From: CAIWHR01 sp963836265
GTDB taxonomy: Bacteria; Pseudomonadota; Gammaproteobacteria; Burkholderiales; Casimicrobiaceae
DNA length: 64,000 bases
Assembly: GCA_963836265.1 (NCBI GenBank)
Contig: CAWIIO010000002.1
Location: 482,887-546,886 of the forward strand
Direction: 5' to 3'
The notes beneath the pieces were generated by a model, which did not search any database, was not told the origin of the DNA, and worked only from the letters and a program-made list of their open reading frames with translations. A program made the translations under genes and the position numbers. Of the stretch, positions 26,793 through 35,891 are shown piece after piece; position 1 is the first letter of the stretch; each line of letters starts with the position of its first letter.

Positions 26793-28175
26793 CTACCGCG
26801 CTCCCTCCCCGAGGAGGACAACCCGCACGGTCTCGAGCACGATCAGGAGGTCGAGAAAGATCGAATGGTTCTTGACGTAGTACAGGTCGTATTCGAGCTT
26901 TTTCACCGACTGCTCGATGTTGGCTCCGTAGCAGTATCGAACCTGAGCCCAACCGGTGATGCCCGGCTTGACGCTGTGGCGGACCGCGTAGAAGGGTATC
27001 TGCTCGGTGAGCATCGACACGAACACCGGCCGTTCGGGCCGCGGTCCGACGAGGCTCATCTCGCCCTTGAGGACGTTGATCAATTGCGGCAATTCGTCCA
27101 GCCGCCCGCGCCGCAGAAACCGCCCGACGCGCGTCACCCGCGCATCGTTGACGGCCGCCCACTCGGCTTTTCCATCGCGCTCGGCCGCAGCGCTCATGCT
27201 GCGAAACTTGAGCATCGTGAACCGTCTGCCGCGATGCCCGATTCGTTCCTGCCGATAGACCACGGGTCCACCGCTTTCGAGCACGATGAGCAGCGCCACG
27301 AAGGTCATCACCGGCAGCATGAGCGCGAGCAGCGCCGACGCGGCAACGACGTCGAACGCGCGCTTGACGACGGTGCGCCCCCAGCCCTGGCGGAAACCGT
27401 TGCCGTAGATGAGCCAGCTCGGCTTCAACGACTCCACCGGAACGCGCTTGTGCATGCGCTCGAAGAATCGCGGGAGATCGGTGATCTGAACGCCGTTGAG
27501 ACGGCATTCGAGGAGCGAGCGCAGCGGCAGCACGCCGCCGCGCTGCTGGCGGACGGCGACGATGATCTCGCGTATTCCCAGCCGCGCGACCATCTCCTCG
27601 AGGGACTTTCCCTTGGAGATGATGCGATGGGGCGGGACGGCGATCTCCGGCGCCTTGTCGAGCATGAAAAAACCGGCGATCGTCACGCCCGGCGCGTCCA
27701 TCGACGCGAGCGACGCCTCGACGACGCGGGCGTCGGCGCCCGTACCCAGCACGAGGACGCGATGCGGCAGGAACGTTCTCGCGAGCGGCGGCACCACGAC
27801 CTGGCGCACGAAGAGCAGGCCGACAAAAGTGATCGGGATCGCGACGCCGAGCGTGTCCCACAGGCCGTCGCGGCCCAACATCAGATCGGCGATCACGTAG
27901 GCGGGGGGGGCCGCGATGGCCGCCGCGAAAAACATCCGCCCGACCTGCTCGCCGAACGCCATCCTCCGATCGCGGCGGTAGAGCCCGAAAGCGCCGTTGA
28001 GACAGACGATCATCGCGGCGAAAGCGCCGGCCGGGGCCAGCGCGTCCAGCGCGGGAGGCGCGAGATAGCCGCGGAAGTGAAGCACCAGCAGCACGGCGAT
28101 GACCGCGCAACACGCATCGGTCGCCAGCTGCAAAACGGTAATGCCCGGAATATTCTTACGCAGAAGGCCCAACAT
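26793..28175 (-). CDS. XrtA/PEP-CTERM system polyprenyl-phosphate sugar transferase (EpsB-type)
   Basis: A 460-residue membrane enzyme (TIGR03013 group) that transfers the first sugar phosphate to undecaprenyl phosphate. Residues about 1-115 hold four membrane helices; 130-260 is a Rossmann-like CoA_binding_3 domain (LVLGTGADARVVEASL). The C-terminal bacterial sugar-transferase domain starts KRAFDVVAASALLALMLP. It has the family marks GPVVYRQERIGHRGRRFTMLKFRSM, DELPQLINVLKGEMSLVGPRPERP and PGITGWAQVRY. It is the first gene of the minus-strand operon and is separated from prsK by 263 bases. Confidence 0.95.
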   Translation of the reverse strand: MLGLLRKNIPGITVLQLATDACCAVIAVLLVLHFRGYLAPPALDALAPAGAFAAMIVCLNGAFGLYRRDRRMAFGEQVGRMFFAAAIAAPPAYVIADLMLGRDGLWDTLGVAIPITFVGLLFVRQVVVPPLARTFLPHRVLVLGTGADARVVEASLASMDAPGVTIAGFFMLDKAPEIAVPPHRIISKGKSLEEMVARLGIREIIVAVRQQRGGVLPLRSLLECRLNGVQITDLPRFFERMHKRVPVESLKPSWLIYGNGFRQGWGRTVVKRAFDVVAASALLALMLPVMTFVALLIVLESGGPVVYRQERIGHRGRRFTMLKFRSMSAAAERDGKAEWAAVNDARVTRVGRFLRRGRLDELPQLINVLKGEMSLVGPRPERPVFVSMLTEQIPFYAVRHSVKPGITGWAQVRYCYGANIEQSVKKLEYDLYYVKNHSIFLDLLIVLETVRVVLLGEGAR

Positions 28176-28984
28176 ACCGTCTCCCGCATTTGGGTTTTCC
28201 CGAGATTGTATCGTCGATCACGCGCTTCGTCCTCAATTGCAATGCAATTTGCGACTTCATGCAGGCGCTTGCATGATCATCGATCCGGAATCGATACCAA
28301 CCAACCCGTGTCAGCGTGTCCGTTTCATGCTGTGCAGTTCAGAAATTCCACTCTCGTGCCCGCTTGCGAAGCGCTGGCCGGGTCCGCGATGATGCCGACC
28401 GCATCGCATCCGCGCTGCATGACATTCGCCCGCGCATGCGAACGATGATAAGCGCAGCGTGTTGCACTGCCGTTGCAAATCCGACTGCGGGGACGCACGC
28501 TTGTCGGCCGAACCATCCGCTGCGGTCGGGTCGAGGCTTCGCGCTGCGATATGCCGAGCGCTTGAGCAGGATCTTCGCGAGGCTCGCCGCGATCTGCCGG
28601 TAGGTGGAAAGTGCGGTGACCCTTCTTGATCGGCCAGCGAAGCATCGACATTCCGCCGAGGCGAACCCCGAGTCTGCTGCAAAGTCTCGCGCGACCGCAC
28701 CGGCAACCCCATCAGCAGCCATCGCGTTGAGCGCGAGCCCTATTGAAGCGCCAGCCGGCGGATTTGCGCTAGTGAATATTCATGAGCGTTTCCACGAATC
28801 CGACGAACGGCGCAGTCGGGCAGGGAGTTCTTTGCCGTCGGATATCGGAGTAATTCCTACAAACGACATCGGATAAGTCCTACGGCCATGATTTCGAGTG
28901 CAGGGGACAGCATGTTGTCGAGCACAACCTTGCTTTTTTCACAACACCCGCTTGATCCAGGTCAACTGCCGCGGCCCAAACCGT
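28176..28984. other. Divergent control region, no gene seen
   Basis: Between the exopolysaccharide operon (minus) and the riboswitch-controlled protease (plus). No open frame has a credible start and composition. It holds two palindromes at 28235-28275. Confidence 0.55.
28235..28275. promoter_or_regulatory. Paired palindromes upstream of the exopolysaccharide operon
   Basis: AATTGCAATGCAATT (28235-28249) is a perfect odd-centred palindrome. CATGCAGGCGCTTGCATG (28258-28275) is an imperfect one whose outer six bases pair. They lie 60-100 bases upstream of the sugar-transferase start, where an enhancer or repressor would act. The binding protein is unknown; PrsR is one candidate. Confidence 0.35.
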
Positions 28985-29015
28985 TTGACAGGCGTCACGG
29001 GCCCGGCCGCATAAT
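28985..29015 (+). promoter_or_regulatory. Candidate sigma-70 promoter of the riboswitch transcript
   Basis: TTGACA at 28985-28990 and CATAAT at 29010-29015, a 19-base spacer. It starts transcription about 20 bases before the riboswitch. Confidence 0.55.
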
Positions 29016-29037
29016 GACGCCGTCATAGAATAGTCCA

Positions 29038-29134
29038 CGTTCTGCAAAGGGCAAACCCGGCGAAAGCCGGGGACGCAAAGTCACCGGTCTATCGGGCCCA
29101 AGGCCCCATGACGGCGGGACTGCCAGACGGCTGT
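29038..29134 (+). ncRNA. Cyclic-di-GMP-I (GEMM) riboswitch
   Basis: The conserved core is present in order: AGGGCAAACC, a P2 stem CGG/CCG closed by a GAAA tetraloop, GGGACGCAAAG, then CCGG and a P3 hairpin around TCGGGCCCAAGGCCCC, ending near GGGACTGCC. These match the GEMM-I consensus, including the tetraloop and the ACGCAAAG segment that binds ligand. It sits about 165 bases ahead of a secreted metalloprotease, so c-di-GMP should control expression of that gene. Whether it turns it on or off is not visible. Confidence 0.92.
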
Positions 29135-29296
29135 CGTTGACGAGGCGCAGGCGGGCCTCGCGAGGCGGGTAGCAGGTCGGGTATCACGCTCGGCGCCCCC
29201 GCGCCGGCACGAACCCTCGCTCCTTCGCGGCAGCGATTCACGGCGGTCCTTCGGTTCTGGGCCCAGGTTCGACCGGAACAACTGAAGGAGCGCTCA

Positions 29297-31243
29297 GTGA
29301 AGCTCGTGTCGCACGCAAATCCCCGTCGGTATCTTCCGTTTGCCGTTGTCCGATCGCTGCTGCTCACCGCCGGCCTGGCGTTCGCCTTCGGCGCCTCGGC
29401 GCACGACCTGACCAACGTTGCCGTCGACGCCGGCGCCGTCCGGACGGACGATCCGCTCCATGGCGCTCCCGCGGCGAGCCCGGGATCCTCGAAGCAAGCG
29501 AGCGGGATTCTCGCCATCATCCACTCCGACGATTTCGCGCGCGGCCAGAGCACGCACACGCTCGTCGTTCACGAGGACAACGGCCGCGACATCCCGGTGC
29601 GCTTCGCCGGCGTGCCGCCCGCGCTGGGCATCCGGGTCGGCGTCACCGGCGTGGCGGGCGTCGACGGCGGGATCGATGCCGCCGAAGTGACGTCGGTGAT
29701 GCAGCTCGAGCCCAACTACCTGGCGCCGATGGCCGGCAGCCAGAATGCGATCTTCATCCTGGTCAAATTCCTCGACTCCGGAGCCGCTCCCTTCACCCAG
29801 GCGGACGTCCAGAACGCCGCCGTCAGCAGCAGCAACAGCGTCGCGAATTATTTTCAGGAAGTCTCCTACGGCCAGAAGACCCTCAACATCACCGTGACGC
29901 CGTGGCTTACGGCGCAGATGAACACCTCGACGAGCTGCGACTACACGAGCATCGCCAATGCGGCCAATGCGGCGGCGACCGCGTCGGGGTACAACCTCGG
30001 CAGCTACACCAACAAGTTCTACGTGATGCCCAAAAACAGCGCCTGCGGCTGGATGGGCCTCGCCTACCTCGGCTCCCCGTACCTGGCATGGAGCAACGGC
30101 TACAACTCGGTGCAGGTGTATACGCACGAGCTCGGGCACAACTTCACGCTCGATCACGCCGGGAGCGTCAACTGCGGCACTCAGGTGATCACGAACGGCT
30201 GCAGCGTCGCGGAATACGGCGACCCGTTCGATACGATGGGCAACCAGGCGGCGATGCACTACAACGCGATGCAGAAATCGCTGCTCGGCTGGCTGCCGCC
30301 CTCGTCGGTGATCACCCATTCCGGCGGCAACGCCACGTACACCTTGTCGCCGATCGAAACCGGCGGCGCATCGACCTACGCGATCAAGATTGCCGCGGCT
30401 TCCAACCGCACGTACTGGATCGAGTATCGCCAGCCCCTGGGCTTCGACATCGGCCTCGCGAGCAAGCCCAACAACGGCGTGCAGATTCGCGTCTCGGCAC
30501 CTTTCCAGAATGCCTCCGGGTACGACGACACCGAGCTCCTCGACATGACGCCCGGCTCTGGCGGCGGGTTCGGCGATGCCACGCTGCTGGCAGGGCACAG
30601 CTACACCGACAGCACGTACGGCATCACCATCAGCGTGCCCACGGTCTCGGCGACGCTGGCGACGGTCCAGGTGTCCTCGACGGCGCTCGCCGCGACATCC
30701 ACCGCGTTGACGAGCTCCAGCAATCCGTCCACGGCGGGGACCAGCGTCACGTTTACCGCGACCGTGGCCGGCAAGTCTCCAACGGGCACGGTGAGCTTCA
30801 CCGCCAACGGCTCCGCGCTCTGCAGTGCTTCGCTCGCCTCCGGGGTGGCCAAGTGCACGACTTCGAGCCTCCCGACCGGCACCAACAGCATCGTCGCCAA
30901 GTACGGCGGCGACGCCGCCAATGCGGCATCGACGAGCCCGACGCTGTCCCAGACGGTGACCGCGGCCGCCGACACGACACCGCCGGTGGTGACGCTCACG
31001 AACCCGGCAAACGGCGCCACGCTTCATGTTCTGAGCACCATCAGCGTGAAGGCGACCGACAACGTCGCCGTGGCGAGCATCACGCTATCCATCGACGGCA
31101 AGGCCGTGGCGACGACGAACGCGGCTTCCCTCTCCTACAAGTGGATGCTGAAGAAGGTTGCGAGCGGCGCGCACACCATCGCCGCCACGGCCAAGGACAT
31201 GGCGGGGAACCAGGCGACGGCGACGATCCAGGTGAAAAAATAG
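29297..31243 (+). CDS. Secreted zinc metalloprotease (gametolysin/M11-like) with C-terminal Ig-like domains
   Basis: A 648-residue exported protein. GTG 29297 follows GAAGGAGCGCTCA. Signal peptide to about residue 36. The catalytic domain (about 140-370) has HELGHNFTLDHAG, the extended zinc site with three ligands, and a Met-turn-like DTMGNQAAMHY. Two bacterial Ig-like domains follow (about 460-555, pattern GTVSFTANGS..C; and 560-648, PPVVTLTNPANGATL). There is no PEP-CTERM signal. The upstream c-di-GMP riboswitch suggests it acts in matrix remodelling or in the switch between attached and free life. The gene has its own terminator at 31264. Confidence 0.88.
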   Translation: MKLVSHANPRRYLPFAVVRSLLLTAGLAFAFGASAHDLTNVAVDAGAVRTDDPLHGAPAASPGSSKQASGILAIIHSDDFARGQSTHTLVVHEDNGRDIPVRFAGVPPALGIRVGVTGVAGVDGGIDAAEVTSVMQLEPNYLAPMAGSQNAIFILVKFLDSGAAPFTQADVQNAAVSSSNSVANYFQEVSYGQKTLNITVTPWLTAQMNTSTSCDYTSIANAANAAATASGYNLGSYTNKFYVMPKNSACGWMGLAYLGSPYLAWSNGYNSVQVYTHELGHNFTLDHAGSVNCGTQVITNGCSVAEYGDPFDTMGNQAAMHYNAMQKSLLGWLPPSSVITHSGGNATYTLSPIETGGASTYAIKIAAASNRTYWIEYRQPLGFDIGLASKPNNGVQIRVSAPFQNASGYDDTELLDMTPGSGGGFGDATLLAGHSYTDSTYGITISVPTVSATLATVQVSSTALAATSTALTSSSNPSTAGTSVTFTATVAGKSPTGTVSFTANGSALCSASLASGVAKCTTSSLPTGTNSIVAKYGGDAANAASTSPTLSQTVTAAADTTPPVVTLTNPANGATLHVLSTISVKATDNVAVASITLSIDGKAVATTNAASLSYKWMLKKVASGAHTIAATAKDMAGNQATATIQVKK

Positions 31244-31263
31244 GGCTGCACGACAGCGGCCGC

Positions 31264-31290
31264 AAAAACGCCGGCTCCGCCGGCGTTTTT
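31264..31290 (+). terminator. Terminator of the metalloprotease gene
   Basis: AAAAACGCCGGC pairs with GCCGGCGTTTTT over three bases; the T run is part of the stem. It lies 20 bases after the stop. Confidence 0.93.
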
Positions 31291-31558
31291 GTGTCACGGA
31301 TCAGACCCTGCGGCGCCACCGTGCCGCATTCGACCGACGGCGATCAATTCCGGCGAGGCTCGACGTCGGCGACGGGGTCAGCTTCTGCGAACATTCCAGG
31401 GAGCCACGCGGGCACGACCGCCTTTGCCAAGCAACTGCAGTGCGCCACGACAAACCGGGACCATGAGGTGGCATGACGCTAACCAGGGTGTCGAAAGAAT
31501 TGACAGAACACGTTGTCCATCAATAGTGCGCTGAGTTAAAACAATGACTTGCGCCTTT

Positions 31559-31572
31559 GGTTTGGAAATTGC
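31559..31572 (+). promoter_or_regulatory. Candidate sigma-54 promoter of the second PEP-CTERM gene
   Basis: TTTGG-TTTGGAAATT-GCTCC has GG and GC exactly 10 bases apart with a good -12 (TTGCT), but a poor -24 (TGGTTT instead of TGGCAC). The ATG is 62 bases downstream of GC. Upstream, TGTC/GACA half-sites occur in inverted order at 31489-31505 and 31502-31517 and could be activator sites. Confidence 0.4.
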
Positions 31573-31633
31573 TCCCTCTGATGGAGGAGCCCAACGGCCC
31601 CTACCCGAACCCAGATTTACACAGAGGCTGTAC

Positions 31634-32188
31634 ATGAAATTAGACGCAATCCTTAGGAGTAGACTCGCGCCGCTCTCGGCGGCCTGTTGTGTGCTGATGC
31701 TTGCATTCAGTACCAATGCCAGCGCACTCGCCATCGGCGACGCCCACGAGTTGGGTTTCGTGGACTTCGGCATACCCTCGGGTGATGCCGACAGAACGAA
31801 TTACGTCAACCACCTGATTGGCATGGCCCTTGGCACGTCTGATTCCGCGCTCGGACAGTCCTTCACTCGCTCAACCAATGGTTTCGGCACCCTGCCCACC
31901 GCGGTATTCGATTCAAACGGCACCAGTACGACCATCGATCTGGGCACCGGATTGTATTCGTACCTGTTCGCGAAGTACGACGGGCCAAATTACGGTTCCG
32001 AAGTCTGGTACGTCGGTGATTTGAGCGGGATCATCACCATTCCTGCCTTTGGTGACAAGTATGGCCTTTCCGGGTGGACGCTCTTCGGCCCCACGCCCAC
32101 ACGAGAGACGCCGGAACCGCAAACGCTGGCGCTGCTGGGATTGGGTTTGCTCGCGGCGGCCTTCGTCCGCCGGCAACGACAGAGTTGA
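31634..32188 (+). CDS. PEP-CTERM sorting-signal protein
   Basis: A 184-residue exported protein. I chose ATG 31634 because a normal signal peptide follows (residues about 12-32, LSAACCVLMLAFSTNASA). The mature part is beta-rich with many Gly, Ser and Thr. It ends in PEPQTLALLGLGLLAAAFVRRQRQS, the exosortase signal with PEP, a hydrophobic helix and a basic tail. It is expected to be released or anchored by exosortase A, whose gene is outside the window. A terminator lies at 32213. Confidence 0.93.
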   Translation: MKLDAILRSRLAPLSAACCVLMLAFSTNASALAIGDAHELGFVDFGIPSGDADRTNYVNHLIGMALGTSDSALGQSFTRSTNGFGTLPTAVFDSNGTSTTIDLGTGLYSYLFAKYDGPNYGSEVWYVGDLSGIITIPAFGDKYGLSGWTLFGPTPTRETPEPQTLALLGLGLLAAAFVRRQRQS

Positions 32189-32212
32189 CGCGACAGGACT
32201 TCGTACGAGGTC

Positions 32213-32240
32213 AAGGGGCGGCCCGCGGGCCGCCTTTTTT
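32213..32240 (+). terminator. Terminator of the PEP-CTERM gene
   Basis: GGCGGCCC pairs with GGGCCGCC over a two-base centre and is followed by TTTTTT. Confidence 0.92.
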
Positions 32241-32581
32241 GTGGTGCGACGGTCGAGGACGGTCAGGGAACGCGGAAACCGGTGAAACGCCCGGCTAATG
32301 GCACGCCGTTCCAGCGCGTTGAAAGCACGGCCCGCCAAACCGCTGAAACGCTCCGCGTCATACTGCTCGGCGACGGCGACGTCCTTGTAATGTGTGACTG
32401 GGTCCCAATGGACCATTGGCTCTGCGCAAAAAGGAGTGACTGTGGCTCGGGTTAAGCCGGAATTACGACAAGGTCCCTGAGTCTACCCACTCAGATTGCA
32501 ACAGAGGTTGCAGACACTCGGCAATGGGCGGCGCGGTCCGCGCTCGGGCGGGCAATCAAAGATCTCGAGAGCGCCTGACGA
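32241..32581. other. Gene-free stretch between convergent genes
   Basis: No supported gene on either strand. Confidence 0.5.
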
Positions 32582-33868
32582 TCATTCTGCGATCGTTTGC
32601 AAAGCGCCCGGACTATAGGTTGCGACCGGCACCGGGCGGCTGTCGCAGAGGTGCACGTATTCGCGGCTCGGCCTGAGGTTGATGGCCCCTGCATTACCAG
32701 GGTTCTCGGCCTTTCCAATGAGCTTCGAGCGGCGCTTCAGCCGGTAGTCGTAGGCGCCCGGCGAAGCGAAGTCGCCGGCACCCGCGTGAAAATTCGCCCG
32801 ATACTCTCCGACACCTGCCGTCTCCAGGTCGCCTTCGCCGAACAGAAGATTGTTGATGACCTTGACGTTGCCCGCCCCCGGCCACACGCGGAGGAAAACC
32901 CCGCCGCGCGGCAACTCGTCGATCAGCGTGTTGTTGACAAGGTAGAGCTCGTTGTCGGGCCACTTGTAGCGCTCGGCACCGAACGAGACGATGACCTCGT
33001 TTTCGGTTCGCGCGCTCTGCTCGATGATGTTGCCCAGCACGTACGCAACCCCGCCGTTCGGAAATTCGAGCTCGTAGCTCGCCCGGCCGCCTGCTTCGTC
33101 GGTGATCCGGTTGTTGATGACGCGGTTTTCCTTTGCCCGCGACTTCACCAGGTGCCCAAACATTCCATGATGGAAGTAGCTATCGCGTAAGGTGAAGCGG
33201 CCGATCGAGCCAACGTAGAGCTGATGGCCGATCGGTTCGCCGGGCTCGTGATTCGGGGCGACTGCATTGTCGCCAAACTCGGAAGACTCGACGACCAGTT
33301 CGGCGGCCTGCTGATTCCAGGTCAGCAGCCCCATCTCGTTGCGCTCGAACAGGCAGTTGCGTACTGTAAGCTTGCCGCCCTCGTGGCGGATGCCCGCGCC
33401 GTTCCGGTGAGGCACGTGGGCTCCGGAAAACTCAATGTTTTCAACAACGACCCGGTTGCCCTTGATTACAAAGATCGCTTTTTCCTCGGCGCAGGCGCTC
33501 CGCGAGAGCATGCGCGCGCGCCCGCCGACGGCGCGAATCACGAGGTCGCTCTGTGGCCAGCTTGCCACGTCGTCAAGGTAGTCGCTCGCGTCGATTTCGA
33601 CGATATCGCCGTCCCGTGCCAGTCGCGCGGCGTCCGCGATAGCCTTTAACTTGCGGCGCGGTCCGACGGAAAGCACACGCGTTGCGGTTCGCGTCGCGAC
33701 GCTTGTGAGCGGTAAGGCCACTTCCGAAGGGAGAACGCTCCTTTCGGGCGTGCCGCCCGTCGACGAATGGAACGCTCCCGCAATTGCCCGACTCGCGGAG
33801 GAGGCCAAGCCCGTCGTAAGCAGGGACGCGCCGCCCGCACGCAGAACTCGCCGTCTTGTCAACGCCAT
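32582..33868 (-). CDS. Exported right-handed beta-helix protein (possible polysaccharide lyase or epimerase)
   Basis: A 428-residue protein with a twin-arginine-type signal (LTRRRVLRAGGASLLTTGLASSA). From about residue 70 it is made of repeating short strands with Asn/Gly turns typical of a parallel beta-helix (VVVENIEFSGAHV, LTVRNCLFERNEMGLL, ENRVINNRITDE, LYLVNNTLIDE, VKVINNLLFGEG). Such folds occur in lyases, C5-epimerases and glycoside hydrolases acting on polysaccharides. No catalytic residue set is recognisable. Its place beside exopolysaccharide genes suggests that it acts on that polymer. Confidence 0.78.
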   Translation of the reverse strand: MALTRRRVLRAGGASLLTTGLASSASRAIAGAFHSSTGGTPERSVLPSEVALPLTSVATRTATRVLSVGPRRKLKAIADAARLARDGDIVEIDASDYLDDVASWPQSDLVIRAVGGRARMLSRSACAEEKAIFVIKGNRVVVENIEFSGAHVPHRNGAGIRHEGGKLTVRNCLFERNEMGLLTWNQQAAELVVESSEFGDNAVAPNHEPGEPIGHQLYVGSIGRFTLRDSYFHHGMFGHLVKSRAKENRVINNRITDEAGGRASYELEFPNGGVAYVLGNIIEQSARTENEVIVSFGAERYKWPDNELYLVNNTLIDELPRGGVFLRVWPGAGNVKVINNLLFGEGDLETAGVGEYRANFHAGAGDFASPGAYDYRLKRRSKLIGKAENPGNAGAINLRPSREYVHLCDSRPVPVATYSPGALQTIAE

Positions 33869-33917
33869 CGCAATTCGGCCCGGCAGCCGCGTGGTGCGAT
33901 TTTCGGCGAGCTCGAAT

Positions 33918-34595
33918 CTACTTGGGTGGGGACGGCGGCACCGCGACCTCCGCGGCCTTTTCCTCCTTGGGTGGGCCGGAGGGAGGGTCCTGCCACTGAC
34001 CGACGTCCTGCAGCTCCTTCTTCAGTCCCGGGAGCGCAAACCCGAGCCCATAGGCCCGCTGAGCGTGAAGCAGGGCGTTTGGGTAATCCTTTAGGCTGAA
34101 ATAGACGAGTCCGAGGTTGTACTGGATGTTGGCGTCGTCCTTCTGCAGAGATTCCGCCTTGTGCAGAGCTGTAAGCGCATCCTGCTTCTTGCCGCTTCTT
34201 GCGAGGTAGATGCCGTAGATCAGATATACCTCGTCGTCATCAGGGGCAAAACGAATGGCGCGGTCAAAATAACACGGGATCGTGTACCGGGTGCCTTTCG
34301 GTCGGTTGGTGTGCATCATGAACCCCAGATTCACCATCGCCATGAGCGCCCTCGAATGGTTCGGTGAGGCCCGCAGCGTATAGTCGAGGTCGCCGCCGAG
34401 AGGGCCGGTGTTACCGTGCCGTAATGTCTCGACATCAGACGTGAAGTGGAATTGCTCGACAAGTTCAAGCTTCTTCTTCTGGGTACGGTAGTCGTAAGGA
34501 CCGTAACCCGTTTTCAGGGGTCCACAGGGCTCATAGGCGTTGGCCACGCCCGCACCGATGACCAGCATCCCGACCAGCACCATTCTCTCGAACAT
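33918..34595 (-). CDS. Exported TPR-repeat protein
   Basis: A 225-residue protein. ATG 34595 has GAGAGGA upstream and gives a signal peptide (MFERMVLVGMLVIGAGVANA). The mature part starts YEPCGPLKTGYGPYDYRT, followed by tetratricopeptide repeats (about 85-195: ALMAMVNLGFMM, DDEVYLIYGIYLARSGKKQDALTAL, ANIQYNLGLVYFSLKDYPNAL) and a Pro/Lys-rich tail. Periplasmic scaffold proteins of this form are usual in exopolysaccharide clusters. It lies 49 bases downstream of the beta-helix gene's start side and in the same direction. Confidence 0.78.
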   Translation of the reverse strand: MFERMVLVGMLVIGAGVANAYEPCGPLKTGYGPYDYRTQKKKLELVEQFHFTSDVETLRHGNTGPLGGDLDYTLRASPNHSRALMAMVNLGFMMHTNRPKGTRYTIPCYFDRAIRFAPDDDEVYLIYGIYLARSGKKQDALTALHKAESLQKDDANIQYNLGLVYFSLKDYPNALLHAQRAYGLGFALPGLKKELQDVGQWQDPPSGPPKEEKAAEVAVPPSPPK

Positions 34596-34634
34596 CGTTA
34601 GTCCTCTCGGCACCTTCGTCCTCGCGCCTCCCAC

Positions 34635-35891
34635 TCATGCGACCGGCCCGACCCCCGCCGCCTTTTCAAGGAACGCGGCGAGGGAGTCCGCGCGATCGCG
34701 GCGCGACGCGCGTGCTGCGCAGGCGGGGTTGGGCCGCGGCGCCTGATTCTGTCGGACGTCGATAAGGAAGGGACCCAAGAGTGCAACGATCTCCCCGACC
34801 GAATCGAGCCGCGCGATGGTATCGATTCCCGCGGCGCGCAGCACACCGGCAGTATCGCCGTGCGGATCGGTGAGCGCAACAATCGGGCGGCCCGCCCGCA
34901 GATACTCGTAGACCTTCGCCGGAATCTGCTCGTTGCAGTTCGACGCCTGGAGCACGAGGAGGGCGTCGGCGCGAACCATCTCGTGGAGTGCCTCGCGGTA
35001 CGGAATCGGGGGAAGCAGCTCGATCAAGTCTTCGATCGCGTTTTCCCGCGCCAGCGCTTGGAGAAGCGCGTCATGAGCAGCCGCCCGGAAGCGGAGCCTC
35101 AACTCGCCTCGTCGCACAACTCCCTGATCTACCATCTGCCGCAGCGCGGCGAAGAGCTGCCTCGGATCGCGCTCCGACGGGTACACGACACCGCTGTGCA
35201 GGAGCGTCAGCATTCCCGGGTTGAGCGGCTCGCGCGCCGGTGGATCCGCGACAAGCCCGACAAAGGTCTCCTCGTCGAAGCCATTCTCGATGACCGCGAT
35301 CCGCTCCGACATTGACGGATACCGGTCGCGATACTTCCGGGCTGCGCCCGGCGTGACGAAAATGCTATACCGCGCATGCGCGAGCGCGTGCTCCTCGATC
35401 CGCTTGAAGCTCCTCCACGTGCGCGGATCCTCTGGGTATCCCTCTTGTGCCATTGGATCGCGGAAATCGGCGATCCACGGCAGTCCCGATCGATTCTGGA
35501 GCGCGTCGCCGATGATGTGTGCCGTTGCAACGGGATACGTCGACCAGATGACGTCGGGACGGTGCTCGCGGATCAGCCGCATGCCCGCCGGGATCGCGCC
35601 GAAGCGCCACGTCATCCAGCGATCGGGTCGCGCCAGGAAGCCGGGGTAGTGTCCGAGAATGGAGAGGTGCCGGGCCGTGTCGAGGGCAAATGCGCGCTCT
35701 ACCAGGACACCGTCCGGGACCTCCATTGCCAGATCATCGCTCGTGCGCTCATAGGCGCGAGGTATGGGCGGTCAGGACGATCGGCTCCCAGCCCAGCGCA
35801 GGCAGGTGCTGGACGAAGCGCAGCGTACGCTGGATCCCGCTGCTGCCGGCGAGCGGCGGAAAGTGATAGGCGACCATCAGCACGCGCCTCA
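34635..35891 (-). CDS. Group 1 glycosyltransferase (GT4-like), one apparent frameshift
   Basis: The N-terminal 45 residues (MRRVLMVAYHFPPLAGSSG...) are in one frame from ATG 35891. Near 35755 one extra base shifts the frame, and the protein continues AYERTSDDLAMEVPDGVLVERAFALD. It has GT-B features: DVIWSTYPVATAHIIG, WIADFRDPM, HSGVVYPSERDPRQL and the C-terminal NEQIPAKVYEYLRAGRPIVAL, where the Glu contacts the nucleotide sugar. It should add a sugar of the exopolysaccharide repeat on the cytoplasmic face. The start overlaps the stop of the hydrolase gene (ATGA), so they are coupled. Confidence 0.86.

Noticed and set aside
14996..28175. Search for the exosortase (xrtA) gene
   Set aside because: No multi-pass protein with the exosortase Cys/Arg/His pattern is seen here or elsewhere in the window; it must lie outside.
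28311..28722. Overlapping open frames between the sugar transferase and the riboswitch
   Set aside because: Several frames of similar length on both strands, with no start signal, no domain and Arg-rich shadow composition.
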